Notes under the pieces: model-generated
Database searches by the model: none
Told to the model about the DNA's origin: nothing
What the model saw: only the letters and a program-made list of their open reading frames with translations
Assembly: GCA_937877465.1 (NCBI GenBank)
Contig: CALFIT010000172.1
Location: forward strand, 1 to 12,242
Origin: an uncultured Bacteroidales bacterium
Lineage (GTDB): Bacteria > Bacteroidota > Bacteroidia > Bacteroidales > F082
DNA length: 12,242 nt
Direction: 5' to 3'
In this document: piece by piece, positions 1 through 6,747 of the stretch
Layout: each line of letters opens with the position of its first letter
How positions within the stretch are numbered: the first letter of the stretch is position 1
Program-made: the position numbers and the translations under genes

Positions 1-54
1 GACCAACGCAGGACTCCACACATAGCCGCTTATCGTTTGAATGAGTTGTTCCAT
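1..54 (-). CDS. AGCS-family sodium:amino-acid symporter, N-terminal fragment
   Basis: Only the first 18 codons are inside the window; the gene runs off the left edge. The peptide reads MEQLIQTISGYVWSPALV. A short N-terminal helix followed by a W-x-P-x-L-V motif at the start of the first membrane segment is what AGCS (AlsT/DagA-type) sodium:alanine or glycine symporters usually show, where the motif leads into a G-x-G-L-Y-F segment that would lie outside this window. If correct, the product is an inner-membrane amino-acid carrier. The start ATG (52-54) lies 139 bp after the stop of the upstream gene, behind two 11-bp direct repeats and a weak -7 element. The assignment rests on very few residues; another membrane protein is possible. 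Confidence 0.5.
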   Translation of the reverse strand, partial: MEQLIQTISGYVWSPALV

Positions 55-69
55 ATACTATTTGTTTTA

Positions 70-77
70 CAAATACA
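70..77 (-). promoter_or_regulatory. Weak -7 element before the AGCS-like gene
   Basis: On the minus strand this reads TGTATTTG, seven of eight matches to the Bacteroidota -7 consensus TAnnTTTG, 15 bp before the ATG. No convincing TTTG element lies 19-21 bp upstream; that space is filled by two direct repeats (78-99). Confidence 0.3.
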
Positions 78-209
78 CTTCGACTAAACTTCGACTAAAT
101 TTTCAATTCAACACTTAGAACAAACAATTGATTAACAATATATTAAAATCAAAATTTATGTACAAGTTCGACTAAATCCCGATTAAACTTCGACTAAATA
201 TCGACTAAA
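78..209. repeat. Cluster of 11-bp direct repeats, consensus NTTCGACTAAA
   Basis: Six copies of an 11-bp unit lie in two tandem groups on the plus strand: 78-88 and 89-99, then 166-176, 177-187 (degenerate, cccgattaaa core), 188-198 and 199-209 (tatcgactaaa). The 66 bp between the groups (100-165) is exactly six unit lengths but has no recognisable copies. The right-hand group overlaps the last codons and stop of the AlbA/HATPase gene. The left-hand group sits in front of the AGCS-like start. An 11-bp pitch puts all copies on nearly the same face of the helix, as in iteron-type protein-binding arrays. The function is unknown. Confidence 0.8.
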
Positions 210-1855
210 ACCCATCTTTTTTTCTCCAATAACCTAATGACCCCGTCTTTTTTCAAACTTGACAATAAATTCCCTATTTTCCTAATCTTTTGCTCGTCCG
301 TCAAAACATCCGACAATTTGGATTGGAGCAACGTGTTCAGTTCGGCTCTTGTCGCGCCTCCAAAGGAACGCAAGTATGATACTATCATTTCCTTGAAATG
401 CCGATCGTTGAAACTTTTGTTCTTGATGTATTCCATCTTCAACTCATTGTTTTCAGAAGTCTTTGCTGCGTATTCCGACAAAAACAAGTTGGGATAGCGT
501 CCTTCTATAAGGTGCATCTTGCGCAAACGCAAAACCGTCTCTTTATCAATCACTTCACGTTTTTGCACAGCATCAAGGGCAATACAATCGCCAAGCGACA
601 AATCAGGGTTGGCTTTCAACAATCTGTAATATCTTTCATCGATGATTCTGCCATAGATTTTCACGGTAACATCCCTTTTTCCCGCATCAATATGAAAGTC
701 GGGCATTGGAAAAAACCTTTTTCGCTGCTCGGTAAAGACTTTCCTAATCCCTCGCCCGATGGTGTCAATCATATTAAAGCTGACCATACCCTGGCATAGT
801 GCATAATTGCGATAGAATTTTTGCGGCCCCACTTGGTCGATGGCATTTTGAACCGTACCCGGCAAGAACGACCCTCCATTTGAGAAAGTCACCGAATCGG
901 GTGTCTCGACCATCGTAATCCGCTCGTGCATCGTGTAATCCTGATGGGCGATGCAGTTATGAAGAATTTCGCGTATGCTATATTCATCGTATTGTTTGAC
1001 CACATCCGGGAACAATGTTCCACCTGGCATGATGCGTTGGTTGAGGTTGCGGATTTTTGCGAGTACCTCGTCCACGGTCAACAAGAATGGGATGGAGAAA
1101 TGCTCGTAATCTTGCTTTTCACCATGTTCATCCACAAGCACCCAAGTGATGCTTGCGATTGCAGGCGAAATGAAATGGACAGAAGTGGGCTTCCCCAGCA
1201 ATAGGATGGCCGATTTGGTCAGGCGTCCATTGATGGCAACGCCCGCCCTTCCAAGAAATTCCATGTCATCCCAATCGTCAACCTCATTGGCAAGGCGAGG
1301 ATGCACCGACTTAAACTCTTCACGCGCCTTCTTCAAGGCTTTAGGTTCCAAATCGTCAATGGTTGCCTCAACGACTTGCCTCGACCAATCCTCACAGACT
1401 GTTTGTCTGCGGATTTCATCGTATTTGTTCATGTCCAACGCCACAAGACTTTCGCCTCGCCGACCGTAGAAATGTCCTTGCCAAGCCACGGGAATCCCAC
1501 GAGGTGCCGCCGGGATTTGGAACATCAAGACACGCATGTCCTCCACCATCAAATCATATATCTCGCGGAAAGTATTGCCGCCAGTGGTATGTTGGGCCAA
1601 ATCATGCTTCAACCTTTGAAGGCTTTTTGCTCCATTTTTGTATGAAGTCCCCACGACTTCGCGGCTCTTATCATGGACACCAAACACCAACCAAGCGAAA
1701 TCCATGCCCCGCAAATTGGCTTCGTTACTCAGCGCGGAGAAATACATGCCCAAGTCGTCGAAATCGAAGCCATTCTCCGCTTTCTTGAACTCCACCACCT
1801 CGTTCTCGCAATGGTAGCGCAAATCGTCAAATATGGATTGGATGGTTTGCTCCAT
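194..1855 (-). CDS. AlbA_2 / HATPase_c (RecG-C-like) DNA-binding protein
   Basis: This 553-aa protein is of the type often annotated as 'ATP-dependent DNA helicase RecG-related' or 'ATP-binding protein'. It has no helicase motifs. Residues about 15-145 match a Schlafen-type AlbA_2 domain, with the early V-V-E-F-K motif, an N-E-A-N segment near residue 45, the F-G-V strand near 58-60 and the F-Y-G-R-R-G segment at 129-134. Residues about 285-400 match the RecG-C/HATPase_c_4 domain (I-R-E-I-L-H-N-C-I-A-H-Q-D-Y at 294-307, S-N-G-G-S-F at 325-330, G-R-G-I at 367-370). Residues about 485-552 form a winged helix. Family members are thought to be DNA-binding regulators and are common in mobile or defence regions. 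The gene lies 29 bp after the exported-protein gene with no clear -7 box, so read-through from it is likely. Its TAG stop lies inside an 11-bp repeat array. The start is the first ATG in frame and gives the full domain. Confidence 0.8.
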   Translation of the reverse strand: MEQTIQSIFDDLRYHCENEVVEFKKAENGFDFDDLGMYFSALSNEANLRGMDFAWLVFGVHDKSREVVGTSYKNGAKSLQRLKHDLAQHTTGGNTFREIYDLMVEDMRVLMFQIPAAPRGIPVAWQGHFYGRRGESLVALDMNKYDEIRRQTVCEDWSRQVVEATIDDLEPKALKKAREEFKSVHPRLANEVDDWDDMEFLGRAGVAINGRLTKSAILLLGKPTSVHFISPAIASITWVLVDEHGEKQDYEHFSIPFLLTVDEVLAKIRNLNQRIMPGGTLFPDVVKQYDEYSIREILHNCIAHQDYTMHERITMVETPDSVTFSNGGSFLPGTVQNAIDQVGPQKFYRNYALCQGMVSFNMIDTIGRGIRKVFTEQRKRFFPMPDFHIDAGKRDVTVKIYGRIIDERYYRLLKANPDLSLGDCIALDAVQKREVIDKETVLRLRKMHLIEGRYPNLFLSEYAAKTSENNELKMEYIKNKSFNDRHFKEMIVSYLRSFGGATRAELNTLLQSKLSDVLTDEQKIRKIGNLLSSLKKDGVIRLLEKKRWVLVDI

Positions 1856-1884
1856 AAAGTCGTATTGTTTTGATAGATTTAACT

Positions 1885-3120
1885 CTATTCTTGTATAGTA
1901 GTCAACACCCCATTATCAAAATACAGATACCTATTTCCATAATACACCCATTGCTCATGCACGCCATAAGCAGTTGTTGTCTTATTCACCTCCCGAGGTT
2001 CACCCCACGCTTCTTTACATAACTCCTTGTTCCAACCAACTTTAACCTTGCCTTGTCTTGCAAGATTCACATTACTTTGCCCGTATTTATCAACCAATAT
2101 TTGAATACGCTGCTGCTCTCTTTCTTTTCTTTCTTTGGCTTTGGCTTGTTCTTCTTCTGCCTTTGCTTGGTCTGCCTCTTTTTTCTTCTTTGCTGCTATG
2201 GCATCGTTTTTTTGCTTTTTTTCAAAGTCTTCGGGTGATAAGAACTTCCCAAAAATGTAATTTTTGCATCTTGCTTGAATCTTTTTGTCGAAATGATCGG
2301 TCATGTCTTGTGAAGTGGCATAGCAATAAAAGTCTCCTAATTCATTGTTATGTAATAGTATTACAACTCTGTCTAGAATATTGACATACGCAGCACCTCT
2401 TTTTGTTCCATCAACAGATCGGTCGTCAATGGATATACCAGTACATTGGAATCGAGTTCCTTTTTTTATTGAAAGCACTCTCTCCCTAGTATTTAAATTA
2501 AAAATCCCATTTTGATAATTGCTAGGAATAATCCAATCTTCATCCGTTTTATCATCATGTACAAAAACCAAATCTTTGCCTTCATAGAGTTGTTTCATTT
2601 TCTCGAAGTGACCTACCAAAACCATTTTTTTGTTTAGATTATCGATCTTGTCATCATATTTGACTTTTTCGTAAAAATACACAATACTGTCATTTTGATC
2701 TTGGAACGCGATATCCAAAATACTATTGCGCCAAGAAGGATGCCGTCCAGATTCTTCAACACTTTTACGATATTGTTCCAAATCAATAATTGTCATATAA
2801 TGACCTTCTAATCCCCATTTATCATTGATTGAGTTTTTCTTTTCTTTATACCTACAATAGTATTCTTTTTCAAGCTGTACCGAATAATTGGAATTCTCAA
2901 CAATATATACACTTTGACCAATAAGATGTTTATAACTCTTTTTATGTGGTGAATCAGGAAAAGGGAAACAAGGATTCATATTAGCCAAACTATCATACGT
3001 CGGTATTTCAATTGTTTTCTCTTGTTTTACAGGCTCGCCCAAAGTTGTTATTTGACCATAAATTTTTATTGATACTACAAGTAATAAAGGAACAAGAATT
3101 CGTGTTTTCATTATTGACAT
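1885..3120 (-). CDS. Exported protein with coiled coil and conserved C-terminal domain
   Basis: I do not recognise a named family for the whole protein (411 aa). The N-terminus is a signal peptide: basic M-K-T-R, a hydrophobic core, and a probable cleavage near residues 22-23 (I-Y-G-Q), so the product should be periplasmic or surface-exposed. Residues about 35-295 are a mixed region with no motif I can name. Residues about 296-342 are a Lys/Glu/Ala-rich coiled coil. Residues about 343-411 form a compact domain (W-N-K-E-L-C at 363-368, A-W-G-E-P-R-E-V-N at 371-379, E-Q-W-V-Y-Y at 389-394, Y-L-Y-F-D-N-G at 398-404), a pattern that recurs at the end of many Bacteroidota envelope proteins and recalls small SmpA/OmlA-like folds. 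The start could also be the Met at codon 4, directly before the signal peptide. A consensus -7 box lies 23 bp upstream. The gene is clearly AT-rich compared with the right half of the window. Confidence 0.75.
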   Translation of the reverse strand: MSIMKTRILVPLLLVVSIKIYGQITTLGEPVKQEKTIEIPTYDSLANMNPCFPFPDSPHKKSYKHLIGQSVYIVENSNYSVQLEKEYYCRYKEKKNSINDKWGLEGHYMTIIDLEQYRKSVEESGRHPSWRNSILDIAFQDQNDSIVYFYEKVKYDDKIDNLNKKMVLVGHFEKMKQLYEGKDLVFVHDDKTDEDWIIPSNYQNGIFNLNTRERVLSIKKGTRFQCTGISIDDRSVDGTKRGAAYVNILDRVVILLHNNELGDFYCYATSQDMTDHFDKKIQARCKNYIFGKFLSPEDFEKKQKNDAIAAKKKKEADQAKAEEEQAKAKERKEREQQRIQILVDKYGQSNVNLARQGKVKVGWNKELCKEAWGEPREVNKTTTAYGVHEQWVYYGNRYLYFDNGVLTTIQE

Positions 3121-3142
3121 TATTTTAAATTATTTTTCGAGG

Positions 3143-3150
3143 CAAAAGTA
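3143..3150 (-). promoter_or_regulatory. -7 element before the exported-protein gene
   Basis: The minus strand reads TACTTTTG, a full match to TAnnTTTG, in the 35-bp gap between the DUF2971 gene and the exported-protein gene. It gives a leader of roughly 15-20 nt. No good TTTG element is seen at the usual distance, which would fall inside the end of the DUF2971 gene. Confidence 0.5.
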
Positions 3151-3155
3151 GCAAT

Positions 3156-4271
3156 TTATTGATTAAAAGCCTTAATTTTTGTCAGATTATATACTCCATT
3201 GCGAATGTCCTGAACCATTTGCGACAATTCTACATCTTTATAATCAGGAATTCCCATAAAAAGATTACGTATTGTTCTCTTAGTCATATCACTACATCTA
3301 TATCCAAACACAATTTCTTCAATATGGGAATCTTCATCCAATGGAATAGTAATAACCTTGCTATCTGTCGAAGTATCATAACATAACAAGCGAACTTCGC
3401 TTTCATAACCCCAACATTCGTATTTTTTAAAATATGCAAGATTAGTGTCTATCGACTTCTGGTTTTCATCAATTGGAAAATCTGGGACATATTCAATAGG
3501 TTTGATACTCAAAAGCTTAAAAAACGAGCTATCTTCAATCTTTTCCATACTTTTGATAAAGTACTTTGATAGACGATATTTAATGCAAATCCCTTCATGC
3601 TGATTTGCATAATGTGACCACATTAGGATGTTCTTTAAAAGCGTATCATTCGATTCATAACTTTTTCTATCAGCAACAAAAGAACGAATCCGAAAGTAAT
3701 TGAAAGACTTGCTGTATGGCTCTATGTGTTTTTTCTCCTTACATCTCAGCCTCAAGTTTTCTTCTTTTGTCCATAAATTCGCAATACTATCAAAAGGATC
3801 GTTCATCATTGAAGGATGGCAAAGCGTAATTTGGTTGTTGATAATATCGCCTAAAACATACTCTCCAAATTTTCGATAGGAGTATAAAACTACACTATCT
3901 TTCTCTTTCATTTCATCAGGCACACTTGTTTGGGAGCTGTAATAATGATATGCTTGATAATGCATTAATGACATTTCCGGTTCATCATTTACTGCATATA
4001 ATTCTGCTGCTAAAAAATGAAGACTATATGCAAGATGTTTTGTATTGTTTGGGTACAATAAAGATTCATTAGTTGAATCGGGATGATAAAAGCACAACGT
4101 TATGCTTTCATCCAACTTGTTAAATGAATCAATCGCTTTGTTTATTTCAATAATTGCTGCACGATTTTCTTTTTGTTCATATAAAGTTCTTGCTTTCCCA
4201 AAATGTTCCAAGCATTCGTCAGCATTTTGACTTTCAACTATTTCTTCGAATGGAATTTTTGTTTTAGTCAT
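3156..4271 (-). CDS. TPR-like / DUF2971 domain protein
   Basis: This is a 371-aa cytoplasmic protein with no signal peptide or membrane segments. Residues about 18-115 are helical, with a TPR-like character (A-R-T-L-Y-E-Q-K, A-A-I-I-E-I-N-K-A-I, then A-A-E-L-Y and M-H-Y-Q-A-Y). Residues about 130-340 carry the hallmarks of DUF2971: Y-x-Y-R-K-F at 130-135, a P-S-M-M-N-D-P-F-D segment at 153-161, M-W-S-H-Y-A-N-Q-H-E-G-I-C at 217-229, W-G-Y-E-S-E-V-R at 287-294, and I-x-E-I-V-F-G at 317-323. The conserved His, Tyr, Trp, Glu and Arg residues suggest an enzyme, but I know of no established reaction. The gap to the upstream phosphoribosyltransferase gene is 20 bp with no promoter signal, so the two are very probably co-transcribed. 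Base composition is AT-rich. DUF2971 genes often sit in accessory regions; a role in defence here is inference. Confidence 0.8.
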   Translation of the reverse strand: MTKTKIPFEEIVESQNADECLEHFGKARTLYEQKENRAAIIEINKAIDSFNKLDESITLCFYHPDSTNESLLYPNNTKHLAYSLHFLAAELYAVNDEPEMSLMHYQAYHYYSSQTSVPDEMKEKDSVVLYSYRKFGEYVLGDIINNQITLCHPSMMNDPFDSIANLWTKEENLRLRCKEKKHIEPYSKSFNYFRIRSFVADRKSYESNDTLLKNILMWSHYANQHEGICIKYRLSKYFIKSMEKIEDSSFFKLLSIKPIEYVPDFPIDENQKSIDTNLAYFKKYECWGYESEVRLLCYDTSTDSKVITIPLDEDSHIEEIVFGYRCSDMTKRTIRNLFMGIPDYKDVELSQMVQDIRNGVYNLTKIKAFNQ

Positions 4272-4291
4272 TGTTTCTTAATTGATATATT

Positions 4292-5095
4292 CTACATCCC
4301 TTCCGCCATTAAATCCTTCCTGCCAATCAAGCTGAAGATGGTGATTTCGTTGTCCTCATTCAGGATGCGAAGTGTGCGGAGAATCTCGTTCAGCGTTGAG
4401 CCGCTGGTCGTTACATCGTCAATGATTAGGACATTTTGCTGGCGGATTGAAGCGCAAAGTTTTTCGTCCGCCTCGGAAGCAAATCTCAGAAAGTCCATCA
4501 TATACGGACGGAAGCGGCTCTTTTTCACGTCCTTTGCAATGGTGAAATAATCCTTCTGATGAATCAGGTCGAGCATCTTCTCGATGGATTTCTTGGCCTC
4601 TTCCTTTTGGGCTTCGGTGTAGCGCGGGCGACCGTCTTCCAAAACATCGTCAAGGTATTGCTCGGTGTATGCATCCATATCAAACGAAATGTTGGAGGGC
4701 AACGCCTTCACCAATTCCATCTTGCGCAATGTGGGCTGTGCAAACCGATAAATATACCGTAACATATATTGGTTGACCCTGCTCGACGACTCGGGCATCA
4801 CGACGAGGTTGTAATCATACAAATTGATTTTTCTATTCAAGTTGTCGATAGCCTTTTTTATGAATTGGGTTAGGTCGGTATTGTTCTGTAAATCATCTTC
4901 AAACTTCACATATTTGATGAATGCGCTACGCACATTACCATCCACTTGGTCGGAGAACTCGTAGCCATAATAGAAGCATCTATCGAAAGCCTCCACTTGA
5001 TAGCCCTCGCCCGTCAAGGTTACGATGTCCTCCACGCCGTCGTGTTCAAAATCGAACACAAACATCTGCTTCTCGTTGTCGAAAGTAACGCCCAT
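4292..5095 (-). CDS. Phosphoribosyltransferase-domain protein with unusual N-terminus
   Basis: This is a 267-aa cytoplasmic protein. The type I PRTase signature lies at residues 222-235 (N-V-L-I-I-D-D-V-T-T-S-G-S-T), where the two Asp and the T-T-S-G-S-T loop would bind PRPP. Upstream, V-V-M-P-E-S-S-S-R at 98-106 begins the Rossmann-like part, and about 60 residues of mainly helical sequence (140-205) separate it from the PRPP loop. That placement is late compared with salvage PRTases of about 180 aa, so this is not a standard hpt, apt, upp or pyrE product. ComF proteins share the motif but usually start with zinc-binding cysteines, absent here. The nucleobase or other acceptor cannot be told. 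The gene has its own -7 box in the 45-bp gap after the ATPase gene and is followed after 20 bp by the DUF2971 gene. Confidence 0.75.
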   Translation of the reverse strand: MGVTFDNEKQMFVFDFEHDGVEDIVTLTGEGYQVEAFDRCFYYGYEFSDQVDGNVRSAFIKYVKFEDDLQNNTDLTQFIKKAIDNLNRKINLYDYNLVVMPESSSRVNQYMLRYIYRFAQPTLRKMELVKALPSNISFDMDAYTEQYLDDVLEDGRPRYTEAQKEEAKKSIEKMLDLIHQKDYFTIAKDVKKSRFRPYMMDFLRFASEADEKLCASIRQQNVLIIDDVTTSGSTLNEILRTLRILNEDNEITIFSLIGRKDLMAEGM

Positions 5096-5115
5096 AATTT
5101 TGCCTTTTTCAAGCG

Positions 5116-5123
5116 CAAAAATA
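5116..5123 (-). promoter_or_regulatory. -7 element before the PRTase gene
   Basis: The minus strand reads TATTTTTG, a full match to TAnnTTTG, ending 20 bp before the ATG. An ATTG lies 18 bp upstream as a weak -33 element. It probably starts the transcript carrying the PRTase and DUF2971 genes. Confidence 0.5.
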
Positions 5124-5140
5124 CAAATTTTCCAGTAACT

Positions 5141-6586
5141 TCAATCTAAAAACAACTCATCCATCGTAACCTCCCGCTGGACGATGCCGCTGTGCTTGCC
5201 GTAGGCCACCCCGTATGTGGTAACCAAAGTCAGATGGACGGTTTGCTTTTTTGACAAGGTCTTTTTCAGCACTTCAATGCGGTTGCGGAGTCGGGCTTCC
5301 TCGTCTTTTTCAATGGTGTATGCGCTTCCGGCAAACTTCATCTCACAAAGGTTGACCACATGGTCGTCACGAATGATGAGCAGGTCGATTTGCGCCCCTT
5401 CTTGTTGGCCATTGCCCTTGACATTCCACGCCGAAATGCTTGACCTCACGCCACCAATCTCCAACGCCCGCTTTATCTGGCCAATGTGTTGCCAACAGAC
5501 TTCCTCAAACGCCACACCACGCCACGAGTCCATAATGCTGGCCGTAATATTGTCCGTCATAAAACGGGTATCCGAAAGATGCGGCTCGACATATTTCACC
5601 CAAAACAAGCAAAAGTTGTCGGCAAGCTTATAGTGTTCCTTTTTGCCATGTTCGCCGTATGGCACATATCTGAAAATGAAATCACTCTCGGCAAGTGCGG
5701 CGAGGGTGTCGGTAAGCCCTCCACCAAGTGGCAAACCCGTTGCCGTAGCGATTTCCTCCCGGGTAAAACCATAGTGTCGTGTCGCCAACAGACGAACGAT
5801 TTTCTTGCAGTCCTCCGGATTGCCGAACACGGCATTGAAAAGCCTGTTGAACTCATCTTTCAGCCGTGGTTTCTTGCCAAACAGCAATTTGTCGGCATTG
5901 CGGTCAAAGCTCAATCCTTTCTCAAAATAACTAAGGTAATAAGGGATGCCGCCAAACACCATGTGGGCCTGCACAATGTCGTAGCGCGACATTTCTATCT
6001 GCGCATGAGCGAAGTATTCCTCGCATTCCTTCAGCGTGAACGGCGACAACTTGATTTCATCGGTGAGGCGACCATACAATCCGCCACGGCTACGCGAAAG
6101 GTTGCCCAAAATCCACGATATGGCACTGCCGCAAACGACAAGCATCATATTGTCGCGACGGCTGCACCATCCGTTCCAGAAACTCTCGAAAGCAGGCAAG
6201 AACCCCGACCGAGGCGTGTCCATCCAAGGTAACTCATCAATGAAGACCACCTGCCGGCTTCCATCATCAAGCTTGATGAGCAACTGCTCCAACTGATAGA
6301 ACGCCTCCATCCACGATTTGGGCATCGCGAAGCCTTCCAATCCGTGGCTAAGCAGCGAGTAGTAGAAACTCTCCAGCTGCACCTTCATGCGGCTTTTCCC
6401 TTTTTCCTGATCAACGGGCGAAACGCCTGTGTGCTGGAAAGTGATACGGTCTTTCAAAGCCTGATTGATGAGGAAAGTCTTGCCCACACGCCGCCTTCCA
6501 TAAACTGCGACAAACTCAGGCCTATCACTATGATAAAGCCGCTCTATTTCCTCAACCTCTGATTTTCTGCCGATTACATTACCCAT
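5141..6586 (-). CDS. AAA ATPase with C-terminal DUF234-type PD-(D/E)XK domain
   Basis: This is a 481-aa protein of the archaeal-type ATPase / DUF234 family. Residues 4-20 are the usual opening (V-I-G-R-K-S-E-V-E-E-I-E-R-L). Walker A is G-R-R-R-V-G-K-T at 30-37 and Walker B V-V-F-I-D-E-L-P at 113-120. A sensor-like C-G-S-A-I-S lies at 152-157, then the Y-G-R-L-T-D-E-I segment at 171-178 and a winged-helix region about 260-335. The C-terminal domain has F-E-E-V at 360-363, G-A-Q-I-D-L-L-I at 397-404 and E-M-K-F at 415-418. Glu361, Asp401 and E415-x-K417 fit a PD-(D/E)XK nuclease core. The reading frame stays open upstream to 6703, but the start at 6586 is chosen because a good promoter lies at 6605-6635 and the family begins here. 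The cellular role of this family is unknown; members are numerous in Bacteroidota and often behave as accessory genes. Confidence 0.85.
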   Translation of the reverse strand: MGNVIGRKSEVEEIERLYHSDRPEFVAVYGRRRVGKTFLINQALKDRITFQHTGVSPVDQEKGKSRMKVQLESFYYSLLSHGLEGFAMPKSWMEAFYQLEQLLIKLDDGSRQVVFIDELPWMDTPRSGFLPAFESFWNGWCSRRDNMMLVVCGSAISWILGNLSRSRGGLYGRLTDEIKLSPFTLKECEEYFAHAQIEMSRYDIVQAHMVFGGIPYYLSYFEKGLSFDRNADKLLFGKKPRLKDEFNRLFNAVFGNPEDCKKIVRLLATRHYGFTREEIATATGLPLGGGLTDTLAALAESDFIFRYVPYGEHGKKEHYKLADNFCLFWVKYVEPHLSDTRFMTDNITASIMDSWRGVAFEEVCWQHIGQIKRALEIGGVRSSISAWNVKGNGQQEGAQIDLLIIRDDHVVNLCEMKFAGSAYTIEKDEEARLRNRIEVLKKTLSKKQTVHLTLVTTYGVAYGKHSGIVQREVTMDELFLD

Positions 6587-6604
6587 AGCATTTATATTTT
6601 GCCG

Positions 6605-6635
6605 CAAAGATACAAAAAGTATTGAAATCGGCAAG
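6605..6635 (-). promoter_or_regulatory. Promoter of the ATPase gene
   Basis: The -7 element is TATCTTTG (6605-6612), a full match to TAnnTTTG. A CTTG -33-like element lies 19 bp upstream (6632-6635). Transcription would start near 6600, about 14 nt before the ATG. The -33 element lies inside the first 36-bp palindrome (6626-6661), so a protein bound there would compete with RNA polymerase. Confidence 0.65.
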
Positions 6636-6715
6636 ATATAGTATATCATTTTCTGCCGATTATGAATATTTTTACCAAGAATCGGCAGAATATAGTATAG
6701 CATATTCCGCCGATT
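6626..6715. repeat. Two 36-bp palindromic repeats, 54 bp apart start to start
   Basis: Copies lie at 6626-6661 and 6680-6715 and agree at 31 of 36 positions by my alignment. Each begins AATCGGC and ends GCCGATT, an inverted repeat, with a TATAGTATA core. In the first copy the outer arms are 8 bp (AATCGGCA / TGCCGATT) and the core GATATAGTATATC is itself a perfect palindrome. In the second, read on the minus strand, the arms extend through a G-U pair into GAATAT / ATATTC, giving a stem of about 14 bp with an 8-nt loop. The 18-bp spacer is unrelated to the repeats. Copy one overlaps the -33 element of the ATPase gene. They look like operators or a mobile palindromic element rather than chance. 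Confidence 0.85.
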
Positions 6716-6747
6716 CTCCGATTTTTTGTCTTGTTTGGCAGATTTGA

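Noticed and set aside
194..1855. RecG helicase
   Set aside because: No Walker or helicase motifs are present; only the RecG-C-like HATPase segment and an AlbA_2 domain are visible.
6587..6703. Longer N-terminus for the ATPase (start at 6703)
   Set aside because: It would be upstream of the -7 box and translate the palindromic repeats; the family begins at the Met at 6586.
6626..6715. CRISPR-like array (two 36-bp repeats)
   Set aside because: Only two copies, an 18-bp spacer that is too short, strong internal palindromes and no cas genes.
6680..6715. Intrinsic terminator for the GTPase gene
   Set aside because: The hairpin is good on the minus strand, but no U-run follows it. Read as part of the repeat pair instead; weak termination is still possible.
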